A stretch of DNA of 64,000 bases, from assembly GCF_003112735.1 (NCBI RefSeq), contig NZ_BFBR01000004.1:1-64000 (forward strand). Reading direction: 5' to 3'. This DNA comes from Candidatus Phycosocius bacilliformis (lineage in GTDB: Bacteria; Pseudomonadota; Alphaproteobacteria; Caulobacterales; Aquidulcibacteraceae). Every line of letters starts with the position of its first letter. Position 1 is the stretch's first letter. Positions 34,591-44,099 of this stretch are shown here, piece by piece. Made by a program: the position numbers and the translations under genes. A model generated the notes under the pieces. That model was not told the origin of the DNA and searched no databases. It was given only the letters and a program-made list of their open reading frames with translations.

Positions 34591-34783
34591 GGCAAGGTTG
34601 GTTAATGCTGCGGCGCCGGATCAAGTGACCATATTGAATCAAGAGCAAAATATCTGACCATTTGGTTCGGCTTAGGCCCGATTTGCTCTCGGTTGCCCTT
34701 TAGATGGCTGACGTGGTCAAGGCATGTCCCGGCCCAACGTCGATAATGCTTCACAAGCTCACACAAGCGTGATTGAGTGGGCC

Positions 34784-37054
34784 ATGACATCTGCATCGCC
34801 AACCAAGGTCATCGGCTATTTTTCAGGTCGGTTTGCCTTCCTGCTTATGCTGGTCGGCCTTATGCTGGCCTTTTGCTTTAAAGGGCTGGTGACCGCCCCG
34901 CCAACACTTGCTGAGACCCAGGCCGCAACGGGCTTTGACACCCAACGCGCCATTGGACGACTTGCCCGGATCCTTGGTGACGAGCGACCCCACCCGGTCG
35001 ATTCACGTGCCAATGATCTGGTTCGTGAGCGCCTGATGCAGGAGATCCGTGCCATGGGCTATCGCCCTGAGGTGCGCGATGACTTTTCGTGTCGTGGAAA
35101 TCTCAATTGGGGTGGCATGAGCTGCGCGCGCGTGCGCAATGTGGTGTTCCGCACCGGTCCCGTGGGTGGGAATGGGGTGCTTGTGGCAGCCCATTATGAT
35201 TCAGTCCCTGCCGGGCCTGGTGCCAGCGATGACGGGGCGGGTGTGGCCGCAGCATTAGAGATTGCAGCCTTATTGCGCGGCCGAACCTTATCCAAGCCGG
35301 TCATCTTCTTGTTGAGCGATGGTGAAGAGGCTGGGCTATTGGGAGCAAAGTCCTTTGTACGAACGGACCCTTGGGCGCAAGACGTAAGCTTTGCGGTGAA
35401 TATGGAAGCGCGCGGCACCGGCGGCCCGGCAATCATGTTCCAGACCAGTTCCCCCAATGGCCGCGACATTGCGGCCTTGACCCACGGCCGGGTTCGAACG
35501 GTCGCCAATTCCATGGCCGCCGACATTTATCGGCTCCTGCCCAATGACACGGATGCGACTGAGTTTCTGGGCAAGGGTTATGACGGGGTGAATTTCGCCT
35601 TTATTGAGCCCTTAGCGCGCTATCATACGCCCCTTGATTCCCTCGCCTATCTTGAGGCTGCAAGCGTAGGCCATATGGGCGCGGCTGCCCTTGCGGCCGT
35701 GGAGGGGCATTTGTTGGCCGCCCCATCGGTGGGTTCAGCCGAGTCCACGGTCATTTATTCAGACGTCCTCGGTCAGTTTGTCCTGGTGCTCCCGTTGTGG
35801 GCGGGATATGGCTTGTTGGGGTTGGGATTGTTGGGGGGGCTGTGGGCCTATACACGTCTGGGGCCAAGCGGAGTGATCCGCGCCGGCCTTGTCCCGCCTG
35901 TGGCCATGATGGTGGCCGGGGTCGGCGGCTTTGCCAGCCTGTGGCTGATTGATCTGGTCCGACCTGAGAGCCAATGGTGGTTTGCCAATCCTTTGGCTGG
36001 CCGCACCGTCATTTACGCGACCGCACTTTTGGGCGCTTTGGCAGGGCTTTGGTTGGGCCGGGGGGTTAAGCCAGGCCGCATGCTGGCGAGCATTTGGATC
36101 TGGTTGAGTGGGCTTTTTCTGGGGCTTGCTATCCTTTCACCTGGAGCCATGATCCTGGTTGCACCAGCTGCAGGTCTTGCTGGACTGGGCCTTATCTGGA
36201 TCGGCCTGCGCCCAACACAGGATGTGTTGGTGACATGGTTTGGCCTTGCCGCAGCCTTAATCCTATTGGTGCTGACCCTTCCCGCGCTCGACTTTGCCGA
36301 AGCAGGCCTTGGACTTGCGTTGGGATGGGGCTTTGGCATCCTCAGCGCCCTTTTGATGCTGTGTGCTTTGGTCCCTGTCTGGGTCAGCCAGAAGGGGCAG
36401 GCTGGTACGGGCCTAGCAACCCTGATTGTGATCGTCTTTGCCGGTGTGGCAAGCGGGCTGGCACCCGCCTATTCCCCACAGATCCCGCGCCCGCTCAATA
36501 TCCAGCATTGGCATGGCGGACCCGCACCTGCGTGGGTTCTGGGGCCGGGTAATGATCCTGCGCCGGCCAGTATGCAGGCAGTCGCCCCGTTTAGACGCGG
36601 TCCAATCGCTCATGCCGATGGTGAACGTGTGAACGCGCCAGCCCCTGCGGCCAGCGAACGCCCAGAGCCTGCACGCATCGACATTATGTCCGCCGCCAAT
36701 ACCGCCAAGGGCCGCCGACTTGTCTTGCGCGTGACAGCACCTGGAGCCGATGAAGTGGTGCTTTTTATACCCAAGGAGGCCCAGGTCAGCCGTGTGGATG
36801 GGCAGAATGACGGCAGCGACCAAGGGCTCGCGCCGTCTAAGCCGATGGACCTTGCCTTACGCTGTGTTGGCAGGGCCTGCGCACAATGGAATATTGTCGT
36901 TGATGTGGGCCCAATTCCGGCAGTCTGGACCAGCCGGACCTTGATGCGGCGATTGGGGTCAGAAGCCGATGCACTCTTAAAAGCCAGACCTGCCGCCGCC
37001 CAACCCATTCAGGGCGGGGATGTACGCCTCACCAATGAAACACATAGACTTTAG
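34784..37054 (+). CDS. M28 family zinc peptidase with membrane domain
   Basis: 756 residues from the ATG at 34784; an earlier ATG at 34724 is possible. One membrane helix (about 12-35) is followed by an M28 aminopeptidase domain: VLVAAHYDSVPAGPGASDDGAGVAAALEIA gives His and the bridging Asp, LLSDGEEAGLLGAKSFV the catalytic Glu pair, NMEARG and ARYHTPLDSL the other zinc ligands. From about residue 330 to 600 come some eight membrane segments, then a periplasmic C-terminal domain. Related bacterial proteins resemble Fxna/Ermp1 membrane peptidases. Role unknown. Confidence 0.88.
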   Translation: MTSASPTKVIGYFSGRFAFLLMLVGLMLAFCFKGLVTAPPTLAETQAATGFDTQRAIGRLARILGDERPHPVDSRANDLVRERLMQEIRAMGYRPEVRDDFSCRGNLNWGGMSCARVRNVVFRTGPVGGNGVLVAAHYDSVPAGPGASDDGAGVAAALEIAALLRGRTLSKPVIFLLSDGEEAGLLGAKSFVRTDPWAQDVSFAVNMEARGTGGPAIMFQTSSPNGRDIAALTHGRVRTVANSMAADIYRLLPNDTDATEFLGKGYDGVNFAFIEPLARYHTPLDSLAYLEAASVGHMGAAALAAVEGHLLAAPSVGSAESTVIYSDVLGQFVLVLPLWAGYGLLGLGLLGGLWAYTRLGPSGVIRAGLVPPVAMMVAGVGGFASLWLIDLVRPESQWWFANPLAGRTVIYATALLGALAGLWLGRGVKPGRMLASIWIWLSGLFLGLAILSPGAMILVAPAAGLAGLGLIWIGLRPTQDVLVTWFGLAAALILLVLTLPALDFAEAGLGLALGWGFGILSALLMLCALVPVWVSQKGQAGTGLATLIVIVFAGVASGLAPAYSPQIPRPLNIQHWHGGPAPAWVLGPGNDPAPASMQAVAPFRRGPIAHADGERVNAPAPAASERPEPARIDIMSAANTAKGRRLVLRVTAPGADEVVLFIPKEAQVSRVDGQNDGSDQGLAPSKPMDLALRCVGRACAQWNIVVDVGPIPAVWTSRTLMRRLGSEADALLKARPAAAQPIQGGDVRLTNETHRL

Positions 37055-37073
37055 AGAGCCTGCGCAACCGAAC

Positions 37074-37102
37074 AAAAAACCCTGCCGGGACGGGCAGGGT
37101 TT
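37074..37102 (-). terminator. Rho-independent terminator after trcR
   Basis: A 10-bp stem (37077-37086 with 37093-37102) and 6-nt loop. Read on the minus strand it ends in six T, 33 bp after the trcR stop; on the plus strand only three T follow, so it may weakly end the peptidase gene too. Confidence 0.85.
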
Positions 37103-37134
37103 GATTGACTATTTAGGAAACTGGGTCGGCGCGA

Positions 37135-37761
37135 TCAATAATCGCGCTCTTCCTCATAATAGCCGGACTGGGCCGCTGGCTGCAGGCTAGGGCCGTCTTC
37201 GGGATCAGGTGTGCCGGCCTCGGCAGCCAGTTTGCTGCGCCGTGCTGAGGAAGCCTTCACCAAGGCATCCAGTTCGATCTGGGTGCAAAGGCCGATGGTG
37301 ACCGGATCGACTGGCTTGATCTGAGCGCTGTTCCAATGGGTGCGGTTGCGCACGCTTTCGATGGTCGACTTGGTGGTGCCGATCAGCTTGCCCATTTGCG
37401 CATCAGAAATCTCAGGATGATAGCGCAAGAACCAGGCAATCGCGTCGGGACGATCTTGGCGGCGCGACACAGGCGTATAGCGACCACCGCGCTTCTTGAC
37501 CGGTGGAAGATCCAACTTGCGGCCTTCCAAGGGCTTGATCTTATAGGTCGGATCAGCTTCCCCACGGGCGATTTCCTCGCGCGAGAGCTGAGAATTAGCA
37601 ATTGGGTCAAGCCCACGCACACCTGCCGCCACGTCGCCATCGGCGATGCCCTTTACTTCCAGCGGATGCAGGCCACAGAAGGCCGCGATCTGGTCAAAGG
37701 TCAGGCCGGTATTGTCGATCAGCCACACGGCCGTGGCTTTGGGCATCAGGATCTGAAACAT
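37135..37761 (-). CDS. trcR: Cell-cycle transcriptional regulator TrcR (DUF1013)
   Basis: 208 residues from the ATG at 37761. The DUF1013 start is clear: LMPKATAVWLIDNTGLTFDQIAAFCGLHPLEVKGIADG, followed by LDPIANSQLSREEIARGEADP and RRQDRPDAIAWFLRYHPEISDAQMGKLIGTTKSTIESVRNRTHWN, which contains helix-turn-helix-like segments. The family is restricted to alphaproteobacteria and is tied to cell-cycle transcription in Caulobacter relatives. The tail is disordered and ends in acidic residues. A strong terminator follows. Confidence 0.9.
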   Translation of the reverse strand: MFQILMPKATAVWLIDNTGLTFDQIAAFCGLHPLEVKGIADGDVAAGVRGLDPIANSQLSREEIARGEADPTYKIKPLEGRKLDLPPVKKRGGRYTPVSRRQDRPDAIAWFLRYHPEISDAQMGKLIGTTKSTIESVRNRTHWNSAQIKPVDPVTIGLCTQIELDALVKASSARRSKLAAEAGTPDPEDGPSLQPAAQSGYYEEERDY

Positions 37762-37927
37762 GATGTCAGGCCTCCAAAAACAAATGCGCCCGGCGCGACG
37801 GCCGGGCAAGGGGTCGCGGGCCCTGCATCAGGACCCTATGGTCCCTGACATAACGGCATGACAGCGATTTTGGAAGCCCAACGACTGTTAGTTGACCTTG
37901 GTTGAGACGTGGGCTTGCTGGACGACG

Positions 37928-40273
37928 CTAAAAGCGCGTTGAACCGCGTAAGCGGAACAAAGTCTGGCTATCAGCCGCTGCCACGTGGTTAGGCTCATGC
38001 ACATGGGTTAATTCAACACCCAACCAGACGGCATCACCGGCTCTCTGGCCGAGCAACCAATCACGACTTGCCGACAGGCGCAGCTCCCGACCCGATGGCG
38101 ACATAGAAATCGGGCGCTGCGACCAGGTTTGTGCTGCATCCCAGCGCGCATAAGGGTCTGCCAAACGATAGAGAAGACTGCCTGATTCCACTCGCAAAGG
38201 CTGCTCCAACCCAAAAGTTAGCCAGCCATTCCCCAAATCATGGCCCAAGCTCAACGTCGCAGCACTGGCATATATTGGGTCTGCGGCTTCAAATAGCCTG
38301 TTCTGTGCCAAGTCAGCCAGACGGCTGCCTTGGACACGGGCCGTGAGTCGGGTGGCTTGGTTTGGCGACCAATCAAATTGGATCCCAACAAACCGATTTT
38401 CAGCACGGCTCTGATCTACAAAGCCCCCAATTGAGCCAAGTGAATCATCGCTCCAGCGCGATCCAAGGAAGCTGCCACGCTCTGAAACCGCGCCTGCTTC
38501 GAGGATGCTGGTAAGGTGCGCGCCCTGAAATGATAGCTGCAACAGGCTGGCCTGCTGACGGGTTTCGCCCAGTCGACGCAGCGGGCCTTGACCACCGCTT
38601 GCGGTGAAGGCGTGCAGGCTAAGGGCGTTGTGACTGAAAACGAGACCTTGGGCAGATTGGAACTGCCCAAGGCCAAGCGCACCAAATTGAAATCCACCCC
38701 CGGCGCGATCACCGGCAAGACCGAAGGGCTGAACAACACCGGCTTCTCCGGCTTGGCTCAATGAAAGCGAAACATTGCCGCCCAATGGCTGACCTGACAG
38801 CGGCATCCATGCGCGCAAGGCAGCGCGTCCCGCTCCGGTGCGATCATCGCGCACACCCCATGCCTCGGACGGGGCAACCGTCGGGGTCAAACCAAAGACT
38901 GCTGCGCCGATATGGGCCGCTTGGCTTGGTCCGGTTTCATATAAATTGGCCCCAAACCCCAGATCAGATCGAGGGGACAAGCGATACCCCAATGACACAT
39001 TAAACGGCCGTTGATACTCATCCAACACGGCCGTCGACAGGCCATCGCGAACAAAGGCATCACCAAATGCCGATCCGGCAACACCATCAAACAAATCCAC
39101 CCGGACAGCTTGTCCAGCACTATTGCTACTGGTGGTCAGACCGATGGGGGAGAATGCCCGTTCCAGATCCATGATCCCACGGCCAAACACAGCGTCTGTG
39201 CCAGGATCGCCCAAATCACGCGCTGAGCGATACAGAATATTGACGGCTTGGGTTCCCGTCAGATTTGGAAATGCTTGGAACAATAGCGCCAAAGCGCCAC
39301 TGATGTGAGGCGCTGAAAACGACGTGCCTGAAATACGCCAACAGGCCGTGGTATCGCAGTCCGCAATGATGTCGGTACCCGGTGCAACCAAGAAATTATT
39401 GCGTGCAGCACCAGCCTTGGCACTAAAAGTGGAAAGAGCTTCGGTGGTATCGGTTGAGCCAGCGGCGATGATCAGGCCACGATAGGCAGGATCATTGGCA
39501 AGCAATGCGGGGAATTCGGGATCAACGGTGGAATTATTGCCTGCCGAAGCAACCACGACGATACCGGCATTGGTAGCCCGTTGGATGGCTGCCATAAGGG
39601 TTGGGCCGGTCCCGTCCGCTCCGCCGAGTGACAGATTAATGACGCGGGCACCGTCTGCAATCGCGGCATCAACCCCTCGGGCGATATTGGATTCAGGCAG
39701 TTTGCAGCCTTTGCCCTCTCCGGTTTCCTCGCAAGTGCCTTCCCTGTCTGCGCGATAGCTGATGATCGTCGATCTAAACGCGACACCAACCGTTCCTTGC
39801 CCGTTGAACTCATGGGCAATCACGCCGGCCACACGGGTGCCATGCCGCTCTTCGGCTGCGATGATCTGGTTCGGTCGACCGATCTCCATGTCCCGCGACA
39901 AAGGGGAGATGTTATTCTTCAAATCGATCTGATCCCGGTCAATACCGGTATCCACCACACCGACGCGAATACCCGCCCCGGTCGCGCCATATTCCCAGGC
40001 CTTTACGGCTTTAATGCCACCCAAGCCCCAGCTCCGGGTGTATTCGCGCGAGGTGGCGGACGGATAATCAACTCCAGCCACCAGTGCAGGCGGCGGCGGT
40101 GGGGGCGGAGGAGGAGGTGGTGGTGGCGGAGGTGGCGGAGGAGGAGGTGGTGGTGGCGGCGGAGGCGAGGGCTGAATAATGGTGCCACCACCACCGCCAC
40201 CACCACCAGCACAAGCCGCCAAAAGCATCGACTGTGTGGCAGCCAGCAGAACAAACAGCACACGCATCTTCAT
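37928..40273 (-). CDS. Lipidated S8 (subtilisin-like) autotransporter protease
   Basis: 781 residues from the ATG at 40273. Lipoprotein signal with lipobox LLAAC (Cys21), eight Gly (23-30), 26 Pro in a row (37-62), then a subtilisin domain with Asp108 (VVDTGID), His144 (RHGTRVAG) and Ser318 (GTSFSAPH) and the SAGNNS oxyanion Asn. The C-terminal ~350 residues alternate short beta-like strands and end in a terminal Phe (RGSTRF), as expected of an outer-membrane autotransporter barrel. The layout recalls SphB1 and NalP, lipidated surface proteases that cleave other surface proteins. The proline tract should make translation depend on EF-P. Confidence 0.9.
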   Translation of the reverse strand: MKMRVLFVLLAATQSMLLAACAGGGGGGGGTIIQPSPPPPPPPPPPPPPPPPPPPPPPPPPPALVAGVDYPSATSREYTRSWGLGGIKAVKAWEYGATGAGIRVGVVDTGIDRDQIDLKNNISPLSRDMEIGRPNQIIAAEERHGTRVAGVIAHEFNGQGTVGVAFRSTIISYRADREGTCEETGEGKGCKLPESNIARGVDAAIADGARVINLSLGGADGTGPTLMAAIQRATNAGIVVVASAGNNSTVDPEFPALLANDPAYRGLIIAAGSTDTTEALSTFSAKAGAARNNFLVAPGTDIIADCDTTACWRISGTSFSAPHISGALALLFQAFPNLTGTQAVNILYRSARDLGDPGTDAVFGRGIMDLERAFSPIGLTTSSNSAGQAVRVDLFDGVAGSAFGDAFVRDGLSTAVLDEYQRPFNVSLGYRLSPRSDLGFGANLYETGPSQAAHIGAAVFGLTPTVAPSEAWGVRDDRTGAGRAALRAWMPLSGQPLGGNVSLSLSQAGEAGVVQPFGLAGDRAGGGFQFGALGLGQFQSAQGLVFSHNALSLHAFTASGGQGPLRRLGETRQQASLLQLSFQGAHLTSILEAGAVSERGSFLGSRWSDDSLGSIGGFVDQSRAENRFVGIQFDWSPNQATRLTARVQGSRLADLAQNRLFEAADPIYASAATLSLGHDLGNGWLTFGLEQPLRVESGSLLYRLADPYARWDAAQTWSQRPISMSPSGRELRLSASRDWLLGQRAGDAVWLGVELTHVHEPNHVAAADSQTLFRLRGSTRF
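40088..40165 (-). repeat. 78-bp polyproline-coding tract with 24-bp direct repeat
   Basis: 26 consecutive proline codons of mixed type (CCT, CCG, CCA, CCC). The same 24-bp unit occurs twice, at 40106-40129 and 40136-40159, giving a 30-bp period. Slippage or recombination between the copies would change length in frame. Confidence 0.9.
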
Positions 40274-40321
40274 GACCAACACCCTCATTCCCAAACGACT
40301 GGGCACAAGTTTAGGCTGTGT

Positions 40322-42187
40322 CTATTGCGGGAGGGTAAATTCGCTTCTGGCCAACACCTGCAAAATGGCGTGACCATAACGCCGGGCTTTGGCCTCACCG
40401 ATCCCGGCGATGGCCATCAATTCCGCCAAGCCTGTCGGGCGGTGCAGGGCAACCTGACGCAAAACCGAGTCATGAAATACCACATAGGGTGGTACACCCG
40501 CTTGGCGGGCGGTCTCCAGACGCCAAGCCCGCAAAGCCGTGAACAATGTCTGGGTAGGGGTATCGAGGTCTTCGCGCAGCGCGACGCGGGTCTGGGCGCG
40601 CCGTCCGCGTCCAGTTTCCCCCGGATCTTCCCGTGTCATCACGGTCATCTCGCCCTTCAGGACCGACCGCGCCAAGTCCGGGCAGGCAATCGCCAGCACT
40701 GGGAAGCCATCAAGATTTTGTTCGGCTAGGACCCCATCAAATAACAATTGATCCAGCACGCGCCGCCAACCAGTCTTGCCTAAGCTTTTGCCGATGCCAA
40801 ACGTCGTTCTCGTGGCAAAGCGGGTCTCAAGCGGCCCATCAGGGGCGGTTCCAGTGAGGTGGGCAATCAGCCGACCACGCCCGAAGCTTTCTTCACAACG
40901 GATGACCGCTGACAGAGCCATACGCGCCCATTGACTGGAATCATGGCCCATATCCGGATTGAGGCAAACGTCGCATTGTCCGCAATCTTCAACTTGGGTC
41001 TCGCCGAAATAGCGCCTGACCCCGCCACGGCGGCAGGCCAAGCCATCCAAGAATGCGTAGAGCTGATTGAGCTTGGTGCGCTGCACCAGCTTGACCTCGT
41101 CTGGGGCGGGCGAGCCTTCGATCCGATCAGCCATGAAACGGCGATCTGAGAAGCCGTAAAACGCAATCCCTTCAGCGGGCAAGCCATCCCGCCCCGCGCG
41201 ACCAACTTCCTGCCAATAGGCTTCGATGCTTTTGGGTGGATCGGCATGAATAACATAGCGCACATCGGGCTTGTCGATGCCCATGCCAAAGGCAATGGTT
41301 GCCACCATCACCACGCCGTCTTCTTCTTGAAACCGGCGCAAGTGCGCATGTTTTTGGTCCGAAGGCATTTGTGCATGAAAAGCCAAAGCATCAAGACCGC
41401 GCTCGCGCATGGTGGCGGCGAGTTCCTCGGTTTCTTTGCGCGCGGTCACATAGATGATACCGCACAAGCCTCGGCGCGCCTCAACCAAGTCAAGGATGCG
41501 GGCCTGCGTGCGGCCATCCTTGCGCCGCGTCGACAGGATAAGGTTAGGCCGATCAAAGCTGGCGACAAATTCCGGGGCCTGCATGAGATGCAATTGGCGA
41601 CGAATATCCTCGCGGGTACGGGCATCGGCTGTTGCGGTCACCGCCAGACGTGGCACGCCGGGAAAGGCCTCGTGCAATGCACCGAGACGGCGGTAATCTG
41701 GGCGAAAGTCATGCCCCCACTGACTGACGCAATGGGCCTCGTCTACCGCAATCAGCGAGACTGGCATCCGGCCGAGCCGCTCACTGAGAACCCCAGACGC
41801 CAACCCTTCAGGCGAGACATAAAGCAGGTCAAGTTTGCCGCTCTGGATCGCGCTGAAAACGGCTTGACGTGCCTCCCAATCCATCGAGGAGTCCAACCGG
41901 GCCGCATTGACTCCAGCTGCACGCAAGGCTTCCACCTGGTCGGCCATCAAGGCAATCAGGGGCGATACAACCAGACCGACGCCCGGGCGCAACAAGGCGG
42001 GGATCTGGTAGCACATGCTCTTGCCCCCACCTGTGGGCAGGACCGCCAGACCATCGCCCCCAGCAAGGACATGGGCGACAACATCACCTTGCAGGCCGCG
42101 AAAATCGCTATGGCCGAAGACCCGCTGCAAAACGGCCCGCGCGTCGGAAAGGTCAGGCGCGGGTGGAGGGAGGATTTCGGCCAGCAT
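40322..42187 (-). CDS. recQ: ATP-dependent DNA helicase RecQ
   Basis: 621 residues from the ATG at 42187. Superfamily 2 motifs: VLPTGGGKSMCYQIPALL (Walker A), VDEAHCVSQWGHDFRPDYRRLG (DEAH-type box and aromatic loop) and GRAGRDG (motif VI). A zinc-binding domain follows (CRRGGVRRYFGETQVEDCGQCDVC), then winged-helix and an HRDC domain at the end (FTALRAWRLETARQAGVPPYVVFHDSVL). It unwinds DNA in recombination and fork repair. 15 bp before the protease gene on the same strand it ends; no other repair genes adjoin. Confidence 0.96.
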   Translation of the reverse strand: MLAEILPPPAPDLSDARAVLQRVFGHSDFRGLQGDVVAHVLAGGDGLAVLPTGGGKSMCYQIPALLRPGVGLVVSPLIALMADQVEALRAAGVNAARLDSSMDWEARQAVFSAIQSGKLDLLYVSPEGLASGVLSERLGRMPVSLIAVDEAHCVSQWGHDFRPDYRRLGALHEAFPGVPRLAVTATADARTREDIRRQLHLMQAPEFVASFDRPNLILSTRRKDGRTQARILDLVEARRGLCGIIYVTARKETEELAATMRERGLDALAFHAQMPSDQKHAHLRRFQEEDGVVMVATIAFGMGIDKPDVRYVIHADPPKSIEAYWQEVGRAGRDGLPAEGIAFYGFSDRRFMADRIEGSPAPDEVKLVQRTKLNQLYAFLDGLACRRGGVRRYFGETQVEDCGQCDVCLNPDMGHDSSQWARMALSAVIRCEESFGRGRLIAHLTGTAPDGPLETRFATRTTFGIGKSLGKTGWRRVLDQLLFDGVLAEQNLDGFPVLAIACPDLARSVLKGEMTVMTREDPGETGRGRRAQTRVALREDLDTPTQTLFTALRAWRLETARQAGVPPYVVFHDSVLRQVALHRPTGLAELMAIAGIGEAKARRYGHAILQVLARSEFTLPQ

Positions 42188-42312
42188 CGGCCTGTCTTGG
42201 CGCTGTTCGCAGGCCAAGGCTAGAGCGTGGTGTCAAAGCCTAGCTGCCTTTGTTCATCCCCATCCCTGTCCTTAACCCTTGGGGGAAAGGCGGGACACAG
42301 CAAAAGGGGGGA

Positions 42313-42780
42313 TTATGGGGTTACGCTGGCTTGACGGGCTTGGCTGAGCCGGGATTGCACCTCGTGTTTGGCGGCCTCAACCTCCGCCGCGCTGGCCTGC
42401 GGGTCGATCGGATATTGACCCTCCTCCACCGTACATAGGGCAATTCCTTGGTCATCGAGATTGAAATCACCAATTCGGAATTCTAACCAGCGCATTGCGA
42501 TATTCCGAGTGTCAATGCCGCCTTTATCGGCGAACATCACAATCTTGCCAGAGGCCTGAAACTCCCCCGGCGTGATTTGCCCATCGTGATTGACATCCTG
42601 CATGGCAAACACGTCTGTTCCACACGGGCCCTGCAATTCAGTTGGGGCCAGCCGGCCATCCTTGTCGGCATCCAATCGACTAAAGGCGTCGCGGGCTTCC
42701 ACCGGCGTCGCGGCTACAGCAACACCGACGCCAAACCCCGCTGCAGCCAAACAGACGGCCAAACACACCCAACGGAACAT
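42313..42780 (-). CDS. EF-hand protein, exported
   Basis: 155 residues from the ATG at 42780. Sec signal (VCLAVCLAAAGFGVGVAVAA) followed by two EF-hand loops: DADKDGRLAPTE and DVNHDGQITPGE, each with the DxDxDG calcium pattern; a third, poorer one lies at DFNLDDQGIALCTVEE. Calcium-binding periplasmic protein of unknown partner. Two Cys could pair. Confidence 0.85.
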   Translation of the reverse strand: MFRWVCLAVCLAAAGFGVGVAVAATPVEARDAFSRLDADKDGRLAPTELQGPCGTDVFAMQDVNHDGQITPGEFQASGKIVMFADKGGIDTRNIAMRWLEFRIGDFNLDDQGIALCTVEEGQYPIDPQASAAEVEAAKHEVQSRLSQARQASVTP

Positions 42781-42852
42781 CGCCCACACCTCTCGCCACA
42801 ATTGATGGTGGCAAAGTGAGCTGATTTGGCGCAACAGGCAAAGGCCGAGGTC

Positions 42853-44031
42853 CTAGCGGCCAAGCTCCCGCATTGCCCGATCCAATCCCTGAATTGTCAT
42901 GGGGAACATGCGGTCGCGGCCGATGACGTCCCGGATCAGATTGACCGATGGGGTATGGTCCCAGTGCCGCTCAGGAACTGGATTAATCCAGATCAGGTGC
43001 GGATAGACGTCCGCCACCCGCTTCAACCACGCCGCACCTGGCTCTTCGTTCCAATGCTCAACACTGCCACCGGGATAGGTAATCTCATAGGGGCTCATCG
43101 TCGCATCGCCGACAAAGACGACTTTGTAGTCAGCCGGAAATTTGTGCAGTACATCCCACGTCGCCATCTTCTCGCTGTTGCGGCGACGATTATCTTTCCA
43201 GACCTCTTCGTAAACACAGTTATGGAAATAGAAATATTCCATGTGCTTGAACTCGGTACGAGCGGCTGAGAACAATTCCTCGCACACTTTGATATGGGCA
43301 TCCATCGAGCCACCAATATCGAAGAATAACAGCACTTTGACTGTATTGCGCCGCTCGGGTCTTAAAACGACATCAAGATAGCCGTTGCGGGCGGTGGTAT
43401 CGATGGTGCCTTTCAAATCAAGCTCAGACGGAGCGCCATCGCGCGCCCAGCGACGCAGACGGCGCAGCGCCACCTTGATATTGCGGGTCCCAAGTTCGAC
43501 TTGATCATCGAGATTCTTATACTCGCGCTTGTCCCACACTTTGACGGCGCGGCCATGCCGGCCTTCCTTTTGACCGATCCGCACGCCTTCAGGATTATAG
43601 CCATTGGCCCCAAAGGGTGAGGTCCCGCCGGTGCCAATCCACTTATTGCCGCCTTCATGGCGCTCTTTTTGCTCTTCCAGACGCTTCTGCAGCGTCTCCA
43701 TCAGCTTTTCCCACCCACCAAGACTTTCAATTTCAGCCTTTTCTTCCTCGGTGAGATATTTCTCTGTCAGCGCACGTAGCCAGTCCTCGGGGATGGCAGC
43801 GGCCAAAGCGTCACCAGTCTTCTCCAGGCCTTTGAACACATGACCGAACACACGATCAAACTTGTCGAGATTGCGCTCGTCCTTCACCAGCGCGGCGCGC
43901 GACAAATAATAGAAGTCGGTGATATCGCTCTCGATCACCTCTTCATCCATCGCCTCCAACAGCAGAAGATATTCCTTCAGACTAATGGGCACTTTGGCAT
44001 CGCGAAGTTCGGAGAAGAAGCGCTGGAACAT
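42853..44031 (-). CDS. VWA domain protein, CoxE-like (MoxR partner)
   Basis: 392 residues. An N-terminal helical part (SLKEYLLLLEAMDEEVIESDITDFYYLSRAALVKDERNLDKFDRVF) is typical of the CoxE-like group; the von Willebrand A domain begins near VKVLLFFDIGGSMD, a MIDAS motif in the DxGxS variant. These proteins work with MoxR AAA ATPases as metal- or cofactor-insertion or assembly chaperones. A MoxR gene lies at 46763 in the same direction, but separated by the H2S cassette on 44100-46744. Confidence 0.9.
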   Translation of the reverse strand: MFQRFFSELRDAKVPISLKEYLLLLEAMDEEVIESDITDFYYLSRAALVKDERNLDKFDRVFGHVFKGLEKTGDALAAAIPEDWLRALTEKYLTEEEKAEIESLGGWEKLMETLQKRLEEQKERHEGGNKWIGTGGTSPFGANGYNPEGVRIGQKEGRHGRAVKVWDKREYKNLDDQVELGTRNIKVALRRLRRWARDGAPSELDLKGTIDTTARNGYLDVVLRPERRNTVKVLLFFDIGGSMDAHIKVCEELFSAARTEFKHMEYFYFHNCVYEEVWKDNRRRNSEKMATWDVLHKFPADYKVVFVGDATMSPYEITYPGGSVEHWNEEPGAAWLKRVADVYPHLIWINPVPERHWDHTPSVNLIRDVIGRDRMFPMTIQGLDRAMRELGR

Positions 44032-44099
44032 GAGTGTCTAACCTGAGGCATCTGTGATTTGGTGATGACTTTAGAGGACACAGCGACCTTGTCGAGTGC

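Noticed and set aside
40088-40165. Repeats as a CRISPR or minisatellite array
   Set aside because: Only two copies within coding sequence, no spacers of unique sequence; explained by proline codons.
39797-40729. 310-codon plus-strand open frame over the protease 5' end and recQ 3' end
   Set aside because: Arg/Trp runs arise from the complement of the polyproline tract; both minus-strand genes are well supported.
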